A DNA stretch of 64,000 nt from Terebella lapidaria (lineage: Eukaryota; Annelida; Polychaeta; Terebellida; Terebellidae): NCBI GenBank assembly GCA_949152475.1, contig OX424562.1:1860001-1924000 (forward strand), read 5' to 3'. Both the position numbers and the translations under genes were made by a program. Under the pieces are notes generated by a model. The model made no database searches. It was not told the DNA's origin and saw nothing but the letters and a program-made list of their open reading frames with translations. Within the stretch, counting starts at the first letter, position 1, and each line of letters opens with the position of its first letter. Shown here piece by piece: positions 11,889-22,930 of the stretch.

Positions 11889-13020
11889 GTGACTGAGGTC
11901 AGCCAATCACATAAACACAAGCAGATCAAATCGACGTGAAGTCAACCAATCACATAAGTATAAGCATGTCAATTCGACGTGAGGTCAACCAATCACATAC
12001 GTATAAGCAGGTCAATTCGACGTGAGGTCAACCAATCACATAAATACAAGCAGATCAAATCGACGTGAAGTCAACCAATCACATAAGTATAAGCAGGTCA
12101 ATTCGACGTGAGGTCAACCAATCACATAAGTACAAGCAGGTCAATTTGACGTGAGGTCAACCAATCACATAAATACAAGCAGATCAAATCGACGTGAGGT
12201 CAACCAATCACATAAATACAAGCAGATCAAATCGACGTGAAGTCAACCAATCACATAAGTACAAGCAGGTCAATTTGACGTGAGGTCAACCAATCACATA
12301 AGTACAAACAGGTCAATTCGACGTGAGGTCAACCAATCACAAGTACAAGCAGGTCAATTCGACGTGAAGTCAACCAATCACATAAGTACAAGCAGGTCAA
12401 TTTGACGTGAGGTCAACCAATCACATAAGTACAAACAGGTCAATTCGACGTGAGGTCAACCAATCACATAAGTACAAGCAGGTCAATTCGACGTGAGGTC
12501 AACCAATCACATAAATACAAGCAGATCAAATCGACGTGAAGTCAACCAATCACATAAGTATAAGCAGGTTAATTCGACGTGAAGTCAACCAATCACATAA
12601 GCATAAGCAGGTTAATTCGACGTGAAGTCAACCAATCACATAAGCATAAGCAGGTCAATTCGACGTGAGGTCAACCAATCACATAAGTACAAGCAGGTCA
12701 ATTCGACGTGACGTCGACCAACCACATAAGTAGAAGCAGGTCAATTCGACGTGACGTCAACCAATCACATAAGTATAAGCAGGACAAATCGACGTGAGGT
12801 CAACCAATAACATAAGTACAAGCAGGTCAATTCGACGTGAGGTCAGCCAATCACATAAGTACAAGCAGGACAATTCGACGTGACGTCGACCAACCACATA
12901 AGTAGAAGCAGGTCAATTCGACGTGACGTCAACCAATCACATAAGTACAAGCAGGTCAATTCGACGTGAGGTCAACCAATCACATAAGCACAAGCAAGAC
13001 AATTCAAAGTGAGGTCGACC
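11889..13020 (+). repeat. 43-bp tandem array, about 26 copies
   Basis: The unit is GACGTGAGGTCAACCAATCA followed by CATAAGTACAAGCAGGTCAA and TTC. I counted 26 occurrences of the CACATAA core. Two main subtypes alternate (AGGTCAATTC with GAGGTCA; AGATCAAATC with GAAGTCA). A pair of variant units with TGACGTCG and TGACGTCA at about 12707-12760 recurs about 172 bp (4 units) later, a sign of higher-order duplication. Units decay after 12990. Confidence 0.92.
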
Positions 13021-13268
13021 AATCGGTAAATCAATCATTCACACTCAGCCAAACCAGGTCAATTCGTCGAAAGGACATATATATTATTAGGTCAATCAGT
13101 CAATACATTCACACCAAGCTACATACTAAATCAAGTTCATCTATCAATAAAACACGCTTTTGAGCCGTAGTATTGTTTTAAATAATCAGAAATTTTGAAA
13201 TTGTGTGTGTCTGAAATGGGTATCATGCCGTAACGTTTCACCAAATTTCAGAATTCTGTCTCAAAAAA

Positions 13269-15239
13269 TTAGGCCAAGGGCCAAAGATAGGTTACCGGAC
13301 AATATATGTTTAACATTTTAGATGTTAACCAGGTCACTGGTCAAGGTCAAGAGAATATTCAGGATATATAATATTAAGCATATATCATGTCTCACAGTTG
13401 ATTGCTAAGATGTAAATTCAATAATCAGAGAGATATTATTAATTTTGTCCTGTGGCCTTGAAAATGAAGGCAAAGGTCAAATTCAAGGTCATCAGAATAT
13501 TTGGCGAATAACATTTCCTATATGACCATCGTTGATTCCCACACTACGAAGTCAATAAGCGAGATATTAGCCATTTTGTTCTGTCACCTTGAAAATCAGG
13601 TCGAAGGAAACTTGAAAATAAGGCCATTGGTCGTGTCGAGGTCACTAGAATATTCAGCATATATATCATTTGGAGTCTGAGCACAATTGATTCCTAGCTG
13701 TAAAGTTGATAATAAATGAGATATTAGCCATTTGTGATCTGACCTTGAAAATGAGGTCAAAAATCAAGTTCCAGGTCATGAGAATATTCAGCATATTTCA
13801 TTTCCTGTTCGCAGTTGATTCCTGAGCTGTAAACTCGATAATAAGCAATATACTGTTTTTTTTTGTTCTCTGACCAATGACCGACTGTCCTCTGTTCCAT
13901 TTTGTTCTCTGACCTTGAAAATGAGGTCAAAAGGTCGAACTCACGGTCACCAAAATATTCAGCATATATTATTTCCTTTATGTTCACTATGGATTCCTAA
14001 GCTGTAAAGTTGATAACAAGTGAGATATTGGTCATTTTGTGCTCTGACCTTGAATATAAGGTCATGGTCAAATTTAAGGTCATCAAAATATTCAGTGTAT
14101 ATCATTTTCTATATGTCCACAATTAGCTCCCAAGCTATAACGTCAATAGAGAAGCAATCTATTAGCCATTGTGTCCTTTGACCATGAAAATGAGGTCAAA
14201 GGTCGAATTCAAGGTCATGGCAATATTCAGCATATATCATTTTCTATATGTTTGCATAATTGATTCACAATTGATTCATAAGCTGTAAAATCGATAATGA
14301 GTGAGATATTATTAATCATTTTGTCCTGTGACCTTGAAATTTAGGTCAAAGGTCAAATTCAAGGTCATGAGAATAGTATGTATATATAACTTCCTATATG
14401 TTTATAAGTAATTCCTAAGCTGTAAAGTCGATAATAAGCAAGATATTAGCAATTTTGTGCTCTTGACCTTGAAAATGAGGTCAGAGATATTCAGCATTAT
14501 ATCATTTCCTATATATTAATAATTGATTCCTAAGCCGTAAAGTCGATAAGAAGCGAGATAGTAGCCATTTCGTCCTGTGACCCTGAAAATTAGGTCAAAG
14601 GTCAAATTCAAGGTCATCAGAATATTCGGCGTATACCATTTCCTATATGTCCACAATTGATTCCGACGCTGTAAAGACGATAATAAGCGAGATATAAGCC
14701 ATTTTGTGGTTTGACCTTGAAATTGAGGTCAGAGGTCAAATTCAAGGTCACGAGAATATTCAGCATATATCATTTCTTATATGTCCACAATTGATTCCTA
14801 GTCTCTAATCTCAATAATAAGTGAGATATGTAAAGCATAGGAGAATATAACATGGGCCAAAATGGCGCACTTCGAGCGATTCAAGGGCAACGAAACTTAT
14901 ACAAATCACAGGGGTATAAACGAGGAGTGTTATGCATCAATAAGCAAAAACGTTACCTAACAGATTCTGAGAAAACGGCCATCAAATTTCAAAATTGGTA
15001 ATTTTTCGTCAAAAATGGCCGCCATTTTGAAATAATAGCGAAAATACAAAAAATGCCTCCTTGTTGAAATATTTTTAGGCATTTTTGTGCAAAATTTCAG
15101 AAAGATTCGATCGTAAACTTTAAAGATAAAAATGTAGATGGACGACGGACGACGATGGACGACGATCGACGACGACGACGGACGCCGAACGACGGACGGC
15201 GGACGCAATAGGTTATCGGACCAGAGGGACGGTAACCTA
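13269..15239 (-). mobile_element. AGGTTACCG-family element, copy B
   Basis: Reverse-oriented relative of the element at 756-3906. It begins with TTAGGCCAAGGGCC and GATAGGTTACCGGACAAT and ends with a GACGACGACGGACG stretch and ACGGTAACCTAG. The interior is a degenerate array of ~134-bp units with GACCTTGAAAATGAGGTCA and CTATATGTCCACAATTGATT, then the GGCCGCCATTTTG block near 15005. Divergence among units is greater than in copy A, so it looks older. No transposase is seen. Confidence 0.75.
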
Positions 15240-17089
15240 GAAATAAGAGTTGGCAATCATAACGTGAACAGGTGGCTGGTAGATTCATAATGTACTCTTC
15301 TCGGTGAACACTGCATGTATAGCTATGTATGACACTAACTTTTGATAAACACTAACTTTTTCATGGGTACTTTGATGGCGCACACTTCCCCAGAAAGCGA
15401 AACATTGAGTGCGGTCTGGGGGTTTGGGAGGCATCATAAGCCCCGCCCCCCCGCCCCCCCCCCCGAGAAAATGTTGCACTTTGTACTGTGTGGTATGCTC
15501 TCTTAGCAGCTATCAAAATTACGAATTTGAGTACATTTTAGGATATTGAATTTTTTTCCATTACACTGGTAAGATGCTTGCCCATGACTATCAATTTGAA
15601 CTGCTTAAGTTTATCTATAATTCAATATATGATCATCAAGTTCAAGTTGACGTTCAAGCTAGGTCAAGTTCAAGGTCTTCGAGTGAAGGATTGTACCACA
15701 GGATATTCATGATTTAAACATACGTATGTTTTGTGTACGGTGAATTTAAAAAAAAAGAAATGGGAATTGAACATAGTTTTGTATTTAAACAATCGTCGTG
15801 AACTAATTCGAAGTCACTGACAGATGCACCAAATTTGACTTCCAGTTTGATTTGGGAAATCGAGTTCAAGTTAGCCAAATGATGGACCGTGAATGATATC
15901 TCTTATAAATATGCTTACGCTAGGTATAGAACTAAAAACGCAAGCAATATTTCATCCATGTCGCCTCCGATGACTTTGAGGGTGACACAAGCTTGAGTTG
16001 GCAAGCCTATTGTCATCTGAGATCAAGGTCAAGTTCACGAGAAGACATACTTTTTGAGTTGGGCATACTTTTAGGTTACCGAACCTATATGGTCCGATAT
16101 TCTATTGTCGTAGCATTGCGTCTGTCGTCCGTCCGTCATCCGCTCACATTTTATTTTCGAATTTACCGTCGAATCTGTCTGAAAATTAGCCAAAATTCTA
16201 GAAAGTACCCAAAATAGTTCAGGAGAGTTTTCGTTTTTTCCGAAAATATTTCTCAAAGAGGACCGACGCTGAGACAAACCGTCAGTAGTTCGAAAAGTAC
16301 GACACCAGTTTCAAATTTTGTGACTCCACGATAAAGCGGTATTTACCCTCTTACTGGAGTATCATTCCGGGACCTTGAACGCCAACTTGAATGTTCAAGG
16401 TATACATTATAGATGACCTTAAAGCAGGTTATCGTTGTAGTTAGAAAGTCCACCAGCATCTGTATACCATAATCTTGGTGTTACTACTCGTGCAGCCCCA
16501 CCAAGTCGTAAAGCTGTTACGCTACGTATGCACTTTCTGATATATATAAATTTCGTCGGTCTTGGGTGACATGTCTTTGTTGGCAGTCATTTTGATTTTC
16601 CGATAGGTACGTGAACCCTTATTATTTCTATCCGATATCGAGTTAACATGAGCCATTTTGAGCCATATCCAGCGCCGAAAAAGAATGTTTGCCCTTGAAA
16701 AAATGGAACAATATGCCCATCCTTATACAAATGGAAATACATAACAAGAAAATGTTCGATGTTGGCAAATAAATCAGTATGGATGATTCAATAACAAAAA
16801 CAAAAGGAATGGCTCATGAGATACGAGTCACCCAATATCCGTTTTGGTAAAATTATAGGAAATCAATCAGATGCTCCATCTATGTGAATTGTGAATTTAC
16901 AGGAAACTTCATATCTTTGTATCTGAGGAAATACTATAATTTGTCAATACCTACTCATGATTAGTTTAATGCTAATTTCACGCGTGATGTACACTGTTAC
17001 ATATAAGGTGTATCCTGTAATAAAACGAATAGAGAAAAGACGTAGGCTATAGTATTGATTTATGTGTTTCGATTTCTCATTACACCAAG

Positions 17090-17152
<63 letters not shown>

Positions 17153-18190
17153 ATATTTCAATGTTGTAGACCTGTATAGACACACAAAAAGTATTCTGCA
17201 TATTGTATACATTGTACATTACCTCATACAATAGATGAAGCATCACAAACTCTTCATATTTACGTCAATATACTTCCTGCTACAAACATTTATGGTACAT
17301 AAAAAGTACATGTACGATTGCTAATTAGGGTCCTGTCACTCCTCCCCACTTCCAGCGAGGTATAGACAACGAATGCCCTCCGGCGGCTAGTACAGAACAA
17401 AATGCCTGCGGGGATTGCCAATATGCTATTCGCGGCAGTGAGAGGTAAAAAAAAAATAGGTATCTGAAGACAAAGGCTTTGTTCGCCAGGTTCAACGTCG
17501 TGTATCGACTTCTTTCTATATTGATCAGAAACTAGTTGAAATAAGTATCGGTAGAGTAGTATATAATTTATCAGATAAAGGAGTATGCAGATTTAGTGAT
17601 AAAATCTTAATTCCTAGATGCTACACGAAATAGGCTAGCTGTTTAGAGCGGGTGAAATTATCATGCAATTATCATATATACCTTTTGAGCTAACTTGCAT
17701 CCAACGTCAGTGGGCATCGGTTTCCATTTTGAACAAATATTTATTTTAAATGGAGACATAATTTTATTTGTGTGCAAGTATATATATATATATTTTTTTA
17801 TGAACAAATATAGTTTGGTTCAAAGCAACTAACAAACAGTTTAGATGTCAAATGTCCACAATGACACGTGCCAGGTTCTATTCCTTCGCATTTTGCAAGT
17901 GATTTTTGACACATACATATGACTAATTTATCACAAATACAAATGTGTAGCCAATCCTACATTCGCTTTGTCATCATTGAACATATTGTAATTTCATTAG
18001 TGACGCGGCCGTGTGGCCACACGTACGCTACTTTTTTCAGTCGTGCGCACGACCCCCCCCCCCTCCCCCCCTCCCCACCCCCACCCTCCTCAAATTTCAT
18101 ATATTAAAAACAGCACAATATTCGAATGTCCCGTAAAAATGTTCTACCGAAAACGTGTCTATATTAATTAGCAATAAATCACAAAATACC
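15240..18190. other. No gene seen; repeat remnants, poly-C tracts
   Basis: 15420-15475 has a poly-C/poly-G stretch. 15600-16070 has degenerate GGTCAAGTTCAAGGTC phrases like those flanking copy A. At 16073 AGGTTACCGAACCTA followed by GTCCGTCCGTCATCCG marks another, truncated member of the AGGTTACCG family, whose right end I could not find. 18050-18090 is another poly-C tract. No coding exon could be supported. Confidence 0.45.
17090..17154. repeat. (AAAT)n microsatellite
   Basis: About 16 uninterrupted AAAT units. The apparent Ile/Tyr/Leu/Phe open frame on the - strand across it is an artefact of the repeat. Confidence 0.97.
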
Positions 18191-18197
18191 TATAAAA
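18191..18197 (+). promoter_or_regulatory. Candidate TATA box, gene 2
   Basis: TATAAAAG lies about 248 bp before the start codon of chitin-binding gene 2. A start site near 18220 would leave a ~220-nt leader. Nothing else in the interval resembles a core promoter, but this is sequence-only evidence. Confidence 0.35.
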
Positions 18198-18438
18198 GTT
18201 GTTGGCAATGAAAACGTTGCTCACAAGAGTCCTCACATCCGCAACGCAACGATTGGGAGTGAACAGTAGCTTGCTGGCAGACGGGAATAATAAACAAACT
18301 CATGGGAATCACATCACATTAGTATCGCGGCAGTTCCTGAATTTCATACAAACTACGTACGGTACGTGCTGCTAAACCAGGCCGAGCACATTTCCTTGTC
18401 TATACCCTGGAAATAGGAGTGCTCCAACACACGGAACT

Positions 18439-21333
18439 ATGCTTGGTATCTACGTTTTTATTGGATTGGCATCCGGAGTCCTCTGTGGCCCTAATTGGCG
18501 TAAGTATTATTGCATATTGAAAGTTGTTAAACATGTGATAATGTCGGCAATTATCACTAAATGAGTGTGTCATAGAATTGCAACAATCCATGAGCATATA
18601 TCCGAACTTGTTTAGGTTACCGAATATATAATAAATTGGCCAAAAGTTGCGAACTTTCACCATCATTCCTGAAAGAGTGTTCTATGGATTCCTTGTAGGA
18701 GGAAGTCCGCCTTACTGGAATCCATATAATCAACCGGCGGGAAATAACGCTCACCCTCCTCATACCCCTCCCCAGACTCACCCCTCGGCTCCACATGACC
18801 TCCCACCTCCGGGACACCCGCCCTACCCCCTTCCCGGCTCACATGGCGTCCCGCCCCACCCCCACGGCTCCCAACCCTTCCCACCATACGACCATTGGTT
18901 CAGCCAATGGCAGCACTGGCAGCAACCGCAGTATCCATGGCAGCCATGGTATGGAAAGCCCAAGGGGCCAAAAGACACGACTCCCATGACGCCCATGACT
19001 CCAGCGCCAACTCCGGAACCGACACCGACAGCTGGACCCCAGACAACTGTTCCGACTCCAGAGCCTACCACCGCCAGTACAACCACAACACCGGAACCTA
19101 CCACCACCACAACCACCACAGAACCAACCACAACCACCACAGAACCGACCACAACAACGCCAGCGCCAACCACGACAACAACCACGACCACACAGGAGCC
19201 GACCACACCTGAACCAACACCAGAACCCACGCCCATGACCACGATGCCCACGACGATGAAGCCAGGGAAACCCATGAAGCCACACCGTCCCTATCCGTCT
19301 CACCCCTACCGCTATAAATCCCAGGGGTGCGGCGAATTCCCGAACAGCGCCCTCCGTCCAACCAGTGATCCAGACGTCTACGAGATCTGCGACAATGGAA
19401 TCTGGATCCGCATGCAGTGCGCCCCCGGGACGTGGTTCGACCCGGCTCATAGAGTGTGCAACTCGGGTGAGAGGTCTCAAACACATATATAGCTACCGTA
19501 TGGAAATTAGCGTAAAACAGAAGTAGTAGTAGAAGGAAAGGCTGGTTTTATGGTGTTTTGTATAACGAAGCAGAGTGAATCGATGTCTAAAATACACTAA
19601 ATGTATCTTTCAGTGTACATTTGAATTGAGTTCGATTGGTCTAACGAGATTATAACAACAATATCTTTTCACCAGTGAGCGGATCCTATGCCAACTACGA
19701 CTCCCAAGAAGCCCACCCTAACGAGTACCCCGACCACGGCCCGAGGGACACAGCCCATGGCACGAAGCCTGGTTGTTTCGTGGGCGACACCAAGCCCGTC
19801 GCCAAGTCCACTCGACAGTACATACAGTGTGTCAGCGATCCCACCGGAGGTACCTTCTGGATCCGCCGCGAGTGTGCCTGGGGAACGTCTTTCAAACGCA
19901 ACACGGGAACATGTGGTAAGTACGATGGTGGCGTAACGTTAGAGGGTGGTCGACATAGGGTGCCTATAGCGAGGACGAAAGGTCCCCGTGATTATACCGG
20001 CTATGCCGATTCAGATCCTAAAGACAAGGGGACGACTATGGGGCCCACTACTGGATCAACTGAAACGTTTTCGCCAACGATTCCGACGACAGATCCGAAC
20101 TCCACTTCGATGACAGAAGTCACCACAGAGCCGAATCCATCGTCGACGGTTCCTTCTTCGTCCTCAACTGAACCTTCTACGACCACGATACAAACAGAGC
20201 CTTCCACTGCACAAACTGAGTCAACCACAGCGAGCACAGAGCGTTCGATACCGTGGGTCCCTGCCCCCACTTATGACCAGTACGGTGAGTAAGGGCGCTA
20301 GCGTTGCCTGGTTGATCTCCTGGGGTGCACGTGCGACCTACCGCCAAGTGGAGTGATCTTCAACACCGTGCCATTCGACTGAGGAAACAAAGTCCTGAGC
20401 CACAACTTCCCCACAAATATCTGAAATCGAATATTTATGGGCAACCGATTGATTGAAAATTTAATGTAAAATTGTGAATTTAGCATTTGAAACTGTGATA
20501 TGATATTCGTGTATACACATCCTTGTCGTAAATAACACCCGTGGATCATTTGTTGTATTTCATGCCCGGGTGTCAACATTTCAAGAGCAAATGAAACGAA
20601 TACGATAGAAGTAAAAGTCCCCACTTTACTTTCAGAGATACAGTCAAATGGCTACGACCGTTGGTAGATCGCTACAGGGCTGCGCTGCGACATTAAATGT
20701 TTTCACATTTGTACACTAGGTAACTGGTTCGTAAACGTATGCATTTCCTCAATTAAAACAACACAAAAACAGCAATGAACTTCATCACTCACGCCTCACT
20801 CATCACATACATGTACAACACGTCGCCTGCTCTAACGCCACCGACGAGCACAATCACCGATCCAGTTAAATTAATTCTGAAATCAGAATTTTGCCTGTCA
20901 GAATGTGATCTAAACTAAAATATTGATCACAATCACAATCCTAAATTATCCATCAATAAGACTGACAGAGAGTTATATATTGAATTTAATTGTGAAATTA
21001 TCCGCATGTTACTCCTGACCAGACTCAGCTATGGATTACTGGCCTGCCGACATTCCCTGGTACATCTGGCAGCAGATCTGGAACCTGAACGCCTACCAGG
21101 AACCCTTTGAAAACGCCCCTGACCATGGAGACTTCAACTACGCCGTGGACAGCGGCGATGAACCCGTGGAGAGCGTCCCGTGGTACATACAGCCGTCTGG
21201 AGCCCCGGAGCCGCCGGCCTCTCGACAGATCACCTACCACCTAGCACCGGGTACCGGCGACAAGTTGGCAGGCTCGGCAAAACCCGGCAGGAAGATTTCC
21301 ATCTCGTTTTCCTTTGATAAGAAGAGGAGATAA
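18439..21333 (+). CDS. Secreted Pro/Thr-rich protein with two chitin-binding domains (gene 2)
   Basis: Predicted extracellular chitin-binding matrix protein of 582 residues. Exons are 18439-18499, 18699-19466, 19676-20284 and 21023-21333; every intron is phase 1. Residues 1-17 or so (MLGIYVFIGLASGVLCG) are a signal peptide. A Pro/His-rich arm and a Thr/Pro tract follow. CBM14 domain 1 has Cys231, Cys251, Cys261 and Cys274 (YEICDNGIWIRMQC). Domain 2 has Cys310, Cys328, Cys343 and Cys356 (YIQCVSDPTGGTFWIRREC). A Ser/Thr/Glu linker then leads to a tail ending KISISFSFDKKRR. Two oddities are visible: a second strong donor (GTAAGTAC) at 19916 would in phase omit 123 linker residues, and the exon-2 acceptor TAGGAG is a tandem site. 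It is a neighbour and likely paralogue of the genes at 7814 and 22931. Function is inferred from the domains only. Confidence 0.85.
19916..19923 (+). promoter_or_regulatory. Alternative splice donor inside exon 3 of gene 2
   Basis: GTAAGTAC follows codon 356 plus one base. Splicing here instead of at 20285 (GTGAGTAA) removes exactly 369 nt, 123 codons, and keeps phase 1. Both donors match the consensus well. The longer form would add the Ser/Thr-rich linker. Confidence 0.5.
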
Positions 21334-22588
21334 ATTATGTCTTAAGAATTGTTTGGGGGGGGGGGGGGGGAGGTGATACATGTAGTTTGAATGATACACT
21401 GTTTTCAGTTGCACGGTGCGAAACATGGTTGTAGTATTTAGATACTTCAGTTTGTAATAGTGTGCAATAGTGTGTAATAGTGTAATACTGGGTTGCAGTA
21501 TTTCCTGGTACAATGTCTTCTATGATACAAATGTGAATGTATTTGATGAAGCAGTGTTCTGCTCGCGTCTCAGTATTTATAAGTAACAAAAATATACATG
21601 TACAATTTTACCACTTGCTAGAAACCGTCCAGACCATGTTATATATATAATGGTCAGGTGTTTATATTGGTGTATATACACTCGTAAACTATGGCGACAT
21701 GGCGCAAATGACCTGAACAGCACATATGTTAATGTACATATGGCGAACCTATACTGTGTTGTTTATTGTTGAATGCGCAATCGCGTCGTCGTCCATGTAC
21801 ATATACGGCAATAAAATATTTTGTCATAAATTTAACCTTCGTCTGTCGTGTCGACCAGTTATTTATCTGAGGTAATGACGAAAGAGTATACGAATGAAAT
21901 TTCCAGGAACGAACAAGATAATTTAAATTCCGTGGTTCGTTTTCAGTAACATCTAAGTCGGTCCTACATATGACACGAGACTTTAGACCATCCAATTTCC
22001 TACTCTCAAGGGATACCGGGAAAAAAACATTGTATCGAAAAGAAGTTGAACCATCTGTACACACATCACCCTGGAAATTGTGTTCCGTGAGGTAAACTGA
22101 AGTTGTTTTCTGATTGTTGAGAAAAGAAAAAACATCTGGGGAAATATGACATCTTGCGAAAATTATTCAACAATTATATTGGAGTCTATGCACAATTGCA
22201 CATCACAACGTGCTCCTGTACATGTATACCAGTTGTTTTACATAATAAGTCATATAAACATGGACTAATTTGCTACAGATATTGTGTGTTCATAAGATAT
22301 ATAGTTTTTACGTACCTTCCAAAATAATATTTCTCTACAATAGTTATTTCTTAGCGTACGACAAAAATTGCCTTGCAACAGACACAAGTAGGACATTTCC
22401 TCGTCATTCACATGCAAGAAAAAGGAGCAAGGACAACACGACACATCACCTTGTCATGTCCCAGACATTACACCGAGTGTAACGAGCTGGCAAATTGTCA
22501 TTAATTAAAGCAAATTCCCGACCGAGCAAGCTGGTGTTCGCGTGTCGGCGCGTTGGACGCCGTCACGGCAACGTCCCGTTACGACACA
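21334..22588. other. Intergenic, no gene seen
   Basis: It holds a poly-G run at 21354-21370, AT-rich spacer, and then the GC-richer upstream region of gene 3. Short open frames (e.g. 21729-22064 on the - strand) have no recognisable content. Confidence 0.45.
21810..21815 (+). promoter_or_regulatory. Candidate polyadenylation signal, gene 2
   Basis: An AATAAA lies about 480 bp after the stop of gene 2. It was chosen only because it is a clear hexamer in a plausible range. Confidence 0.3.
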
Positions 22589-22602
22589 GTTGCCATGACG
22601 AC
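22589..22602 (+). promoter_or_regulatory. X-box-like motif upstream of gene 3
   Basis: GTTGCCATGACGAC matches the inverted half-site layout of RFX X-boxes (GTTNCCATGGNAAC), with some mismatch. It lies about 235 bp before the TATA box of gene 3. Occupancy is unknown. Confidence 0.25.
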
Positions 22603-22825
22603 GTAAGCGCTATATTAATTTGACACGGTAGTGCCCTCTAGCGTAGGGGGGAGGGGGGAAAGAGAGAGAACGACCCACGATCTCATCCTCCATCTGGCGT
22701 CCTGGGCAAATCACCCGAGGTGCTATTTCATTGGAACGTGACACGACAGAGTTAGTTCTGGGGCCATGGCGGACAGGAAGCGACTCCCCAGTAACCCTCA
22801 CGTGTACTGAGTCAGGGGCGGCTGG

Positions 22826-22832
22826 TATAAAT
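22826..22832 (+). promoter_or_regulatory. TATA box, gene 3
   Basis: TATAAAT follows a GC-rich stretch about 105 bp before the start codon of gene 3. A transcription start near 22857 is expected, giving a leader of about 75 nt. Confidence 0.6.
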
Positions 22833-22930
22833 GGAGAGGACCATGGTCGGGAATCTTATTTTGTGAGTTGTGTACCGCTCGGGATATAGCGCGATGTGTG
22901 ATTGACATTTTTGGATATTACCATGCAAAT

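Noticed and set aside
11889-13020. CRISPR-like array
   Set aside because: The 43-bp units are contiguous with no unique spacers, and the locus is eukaryotic. It is a minisatellite.
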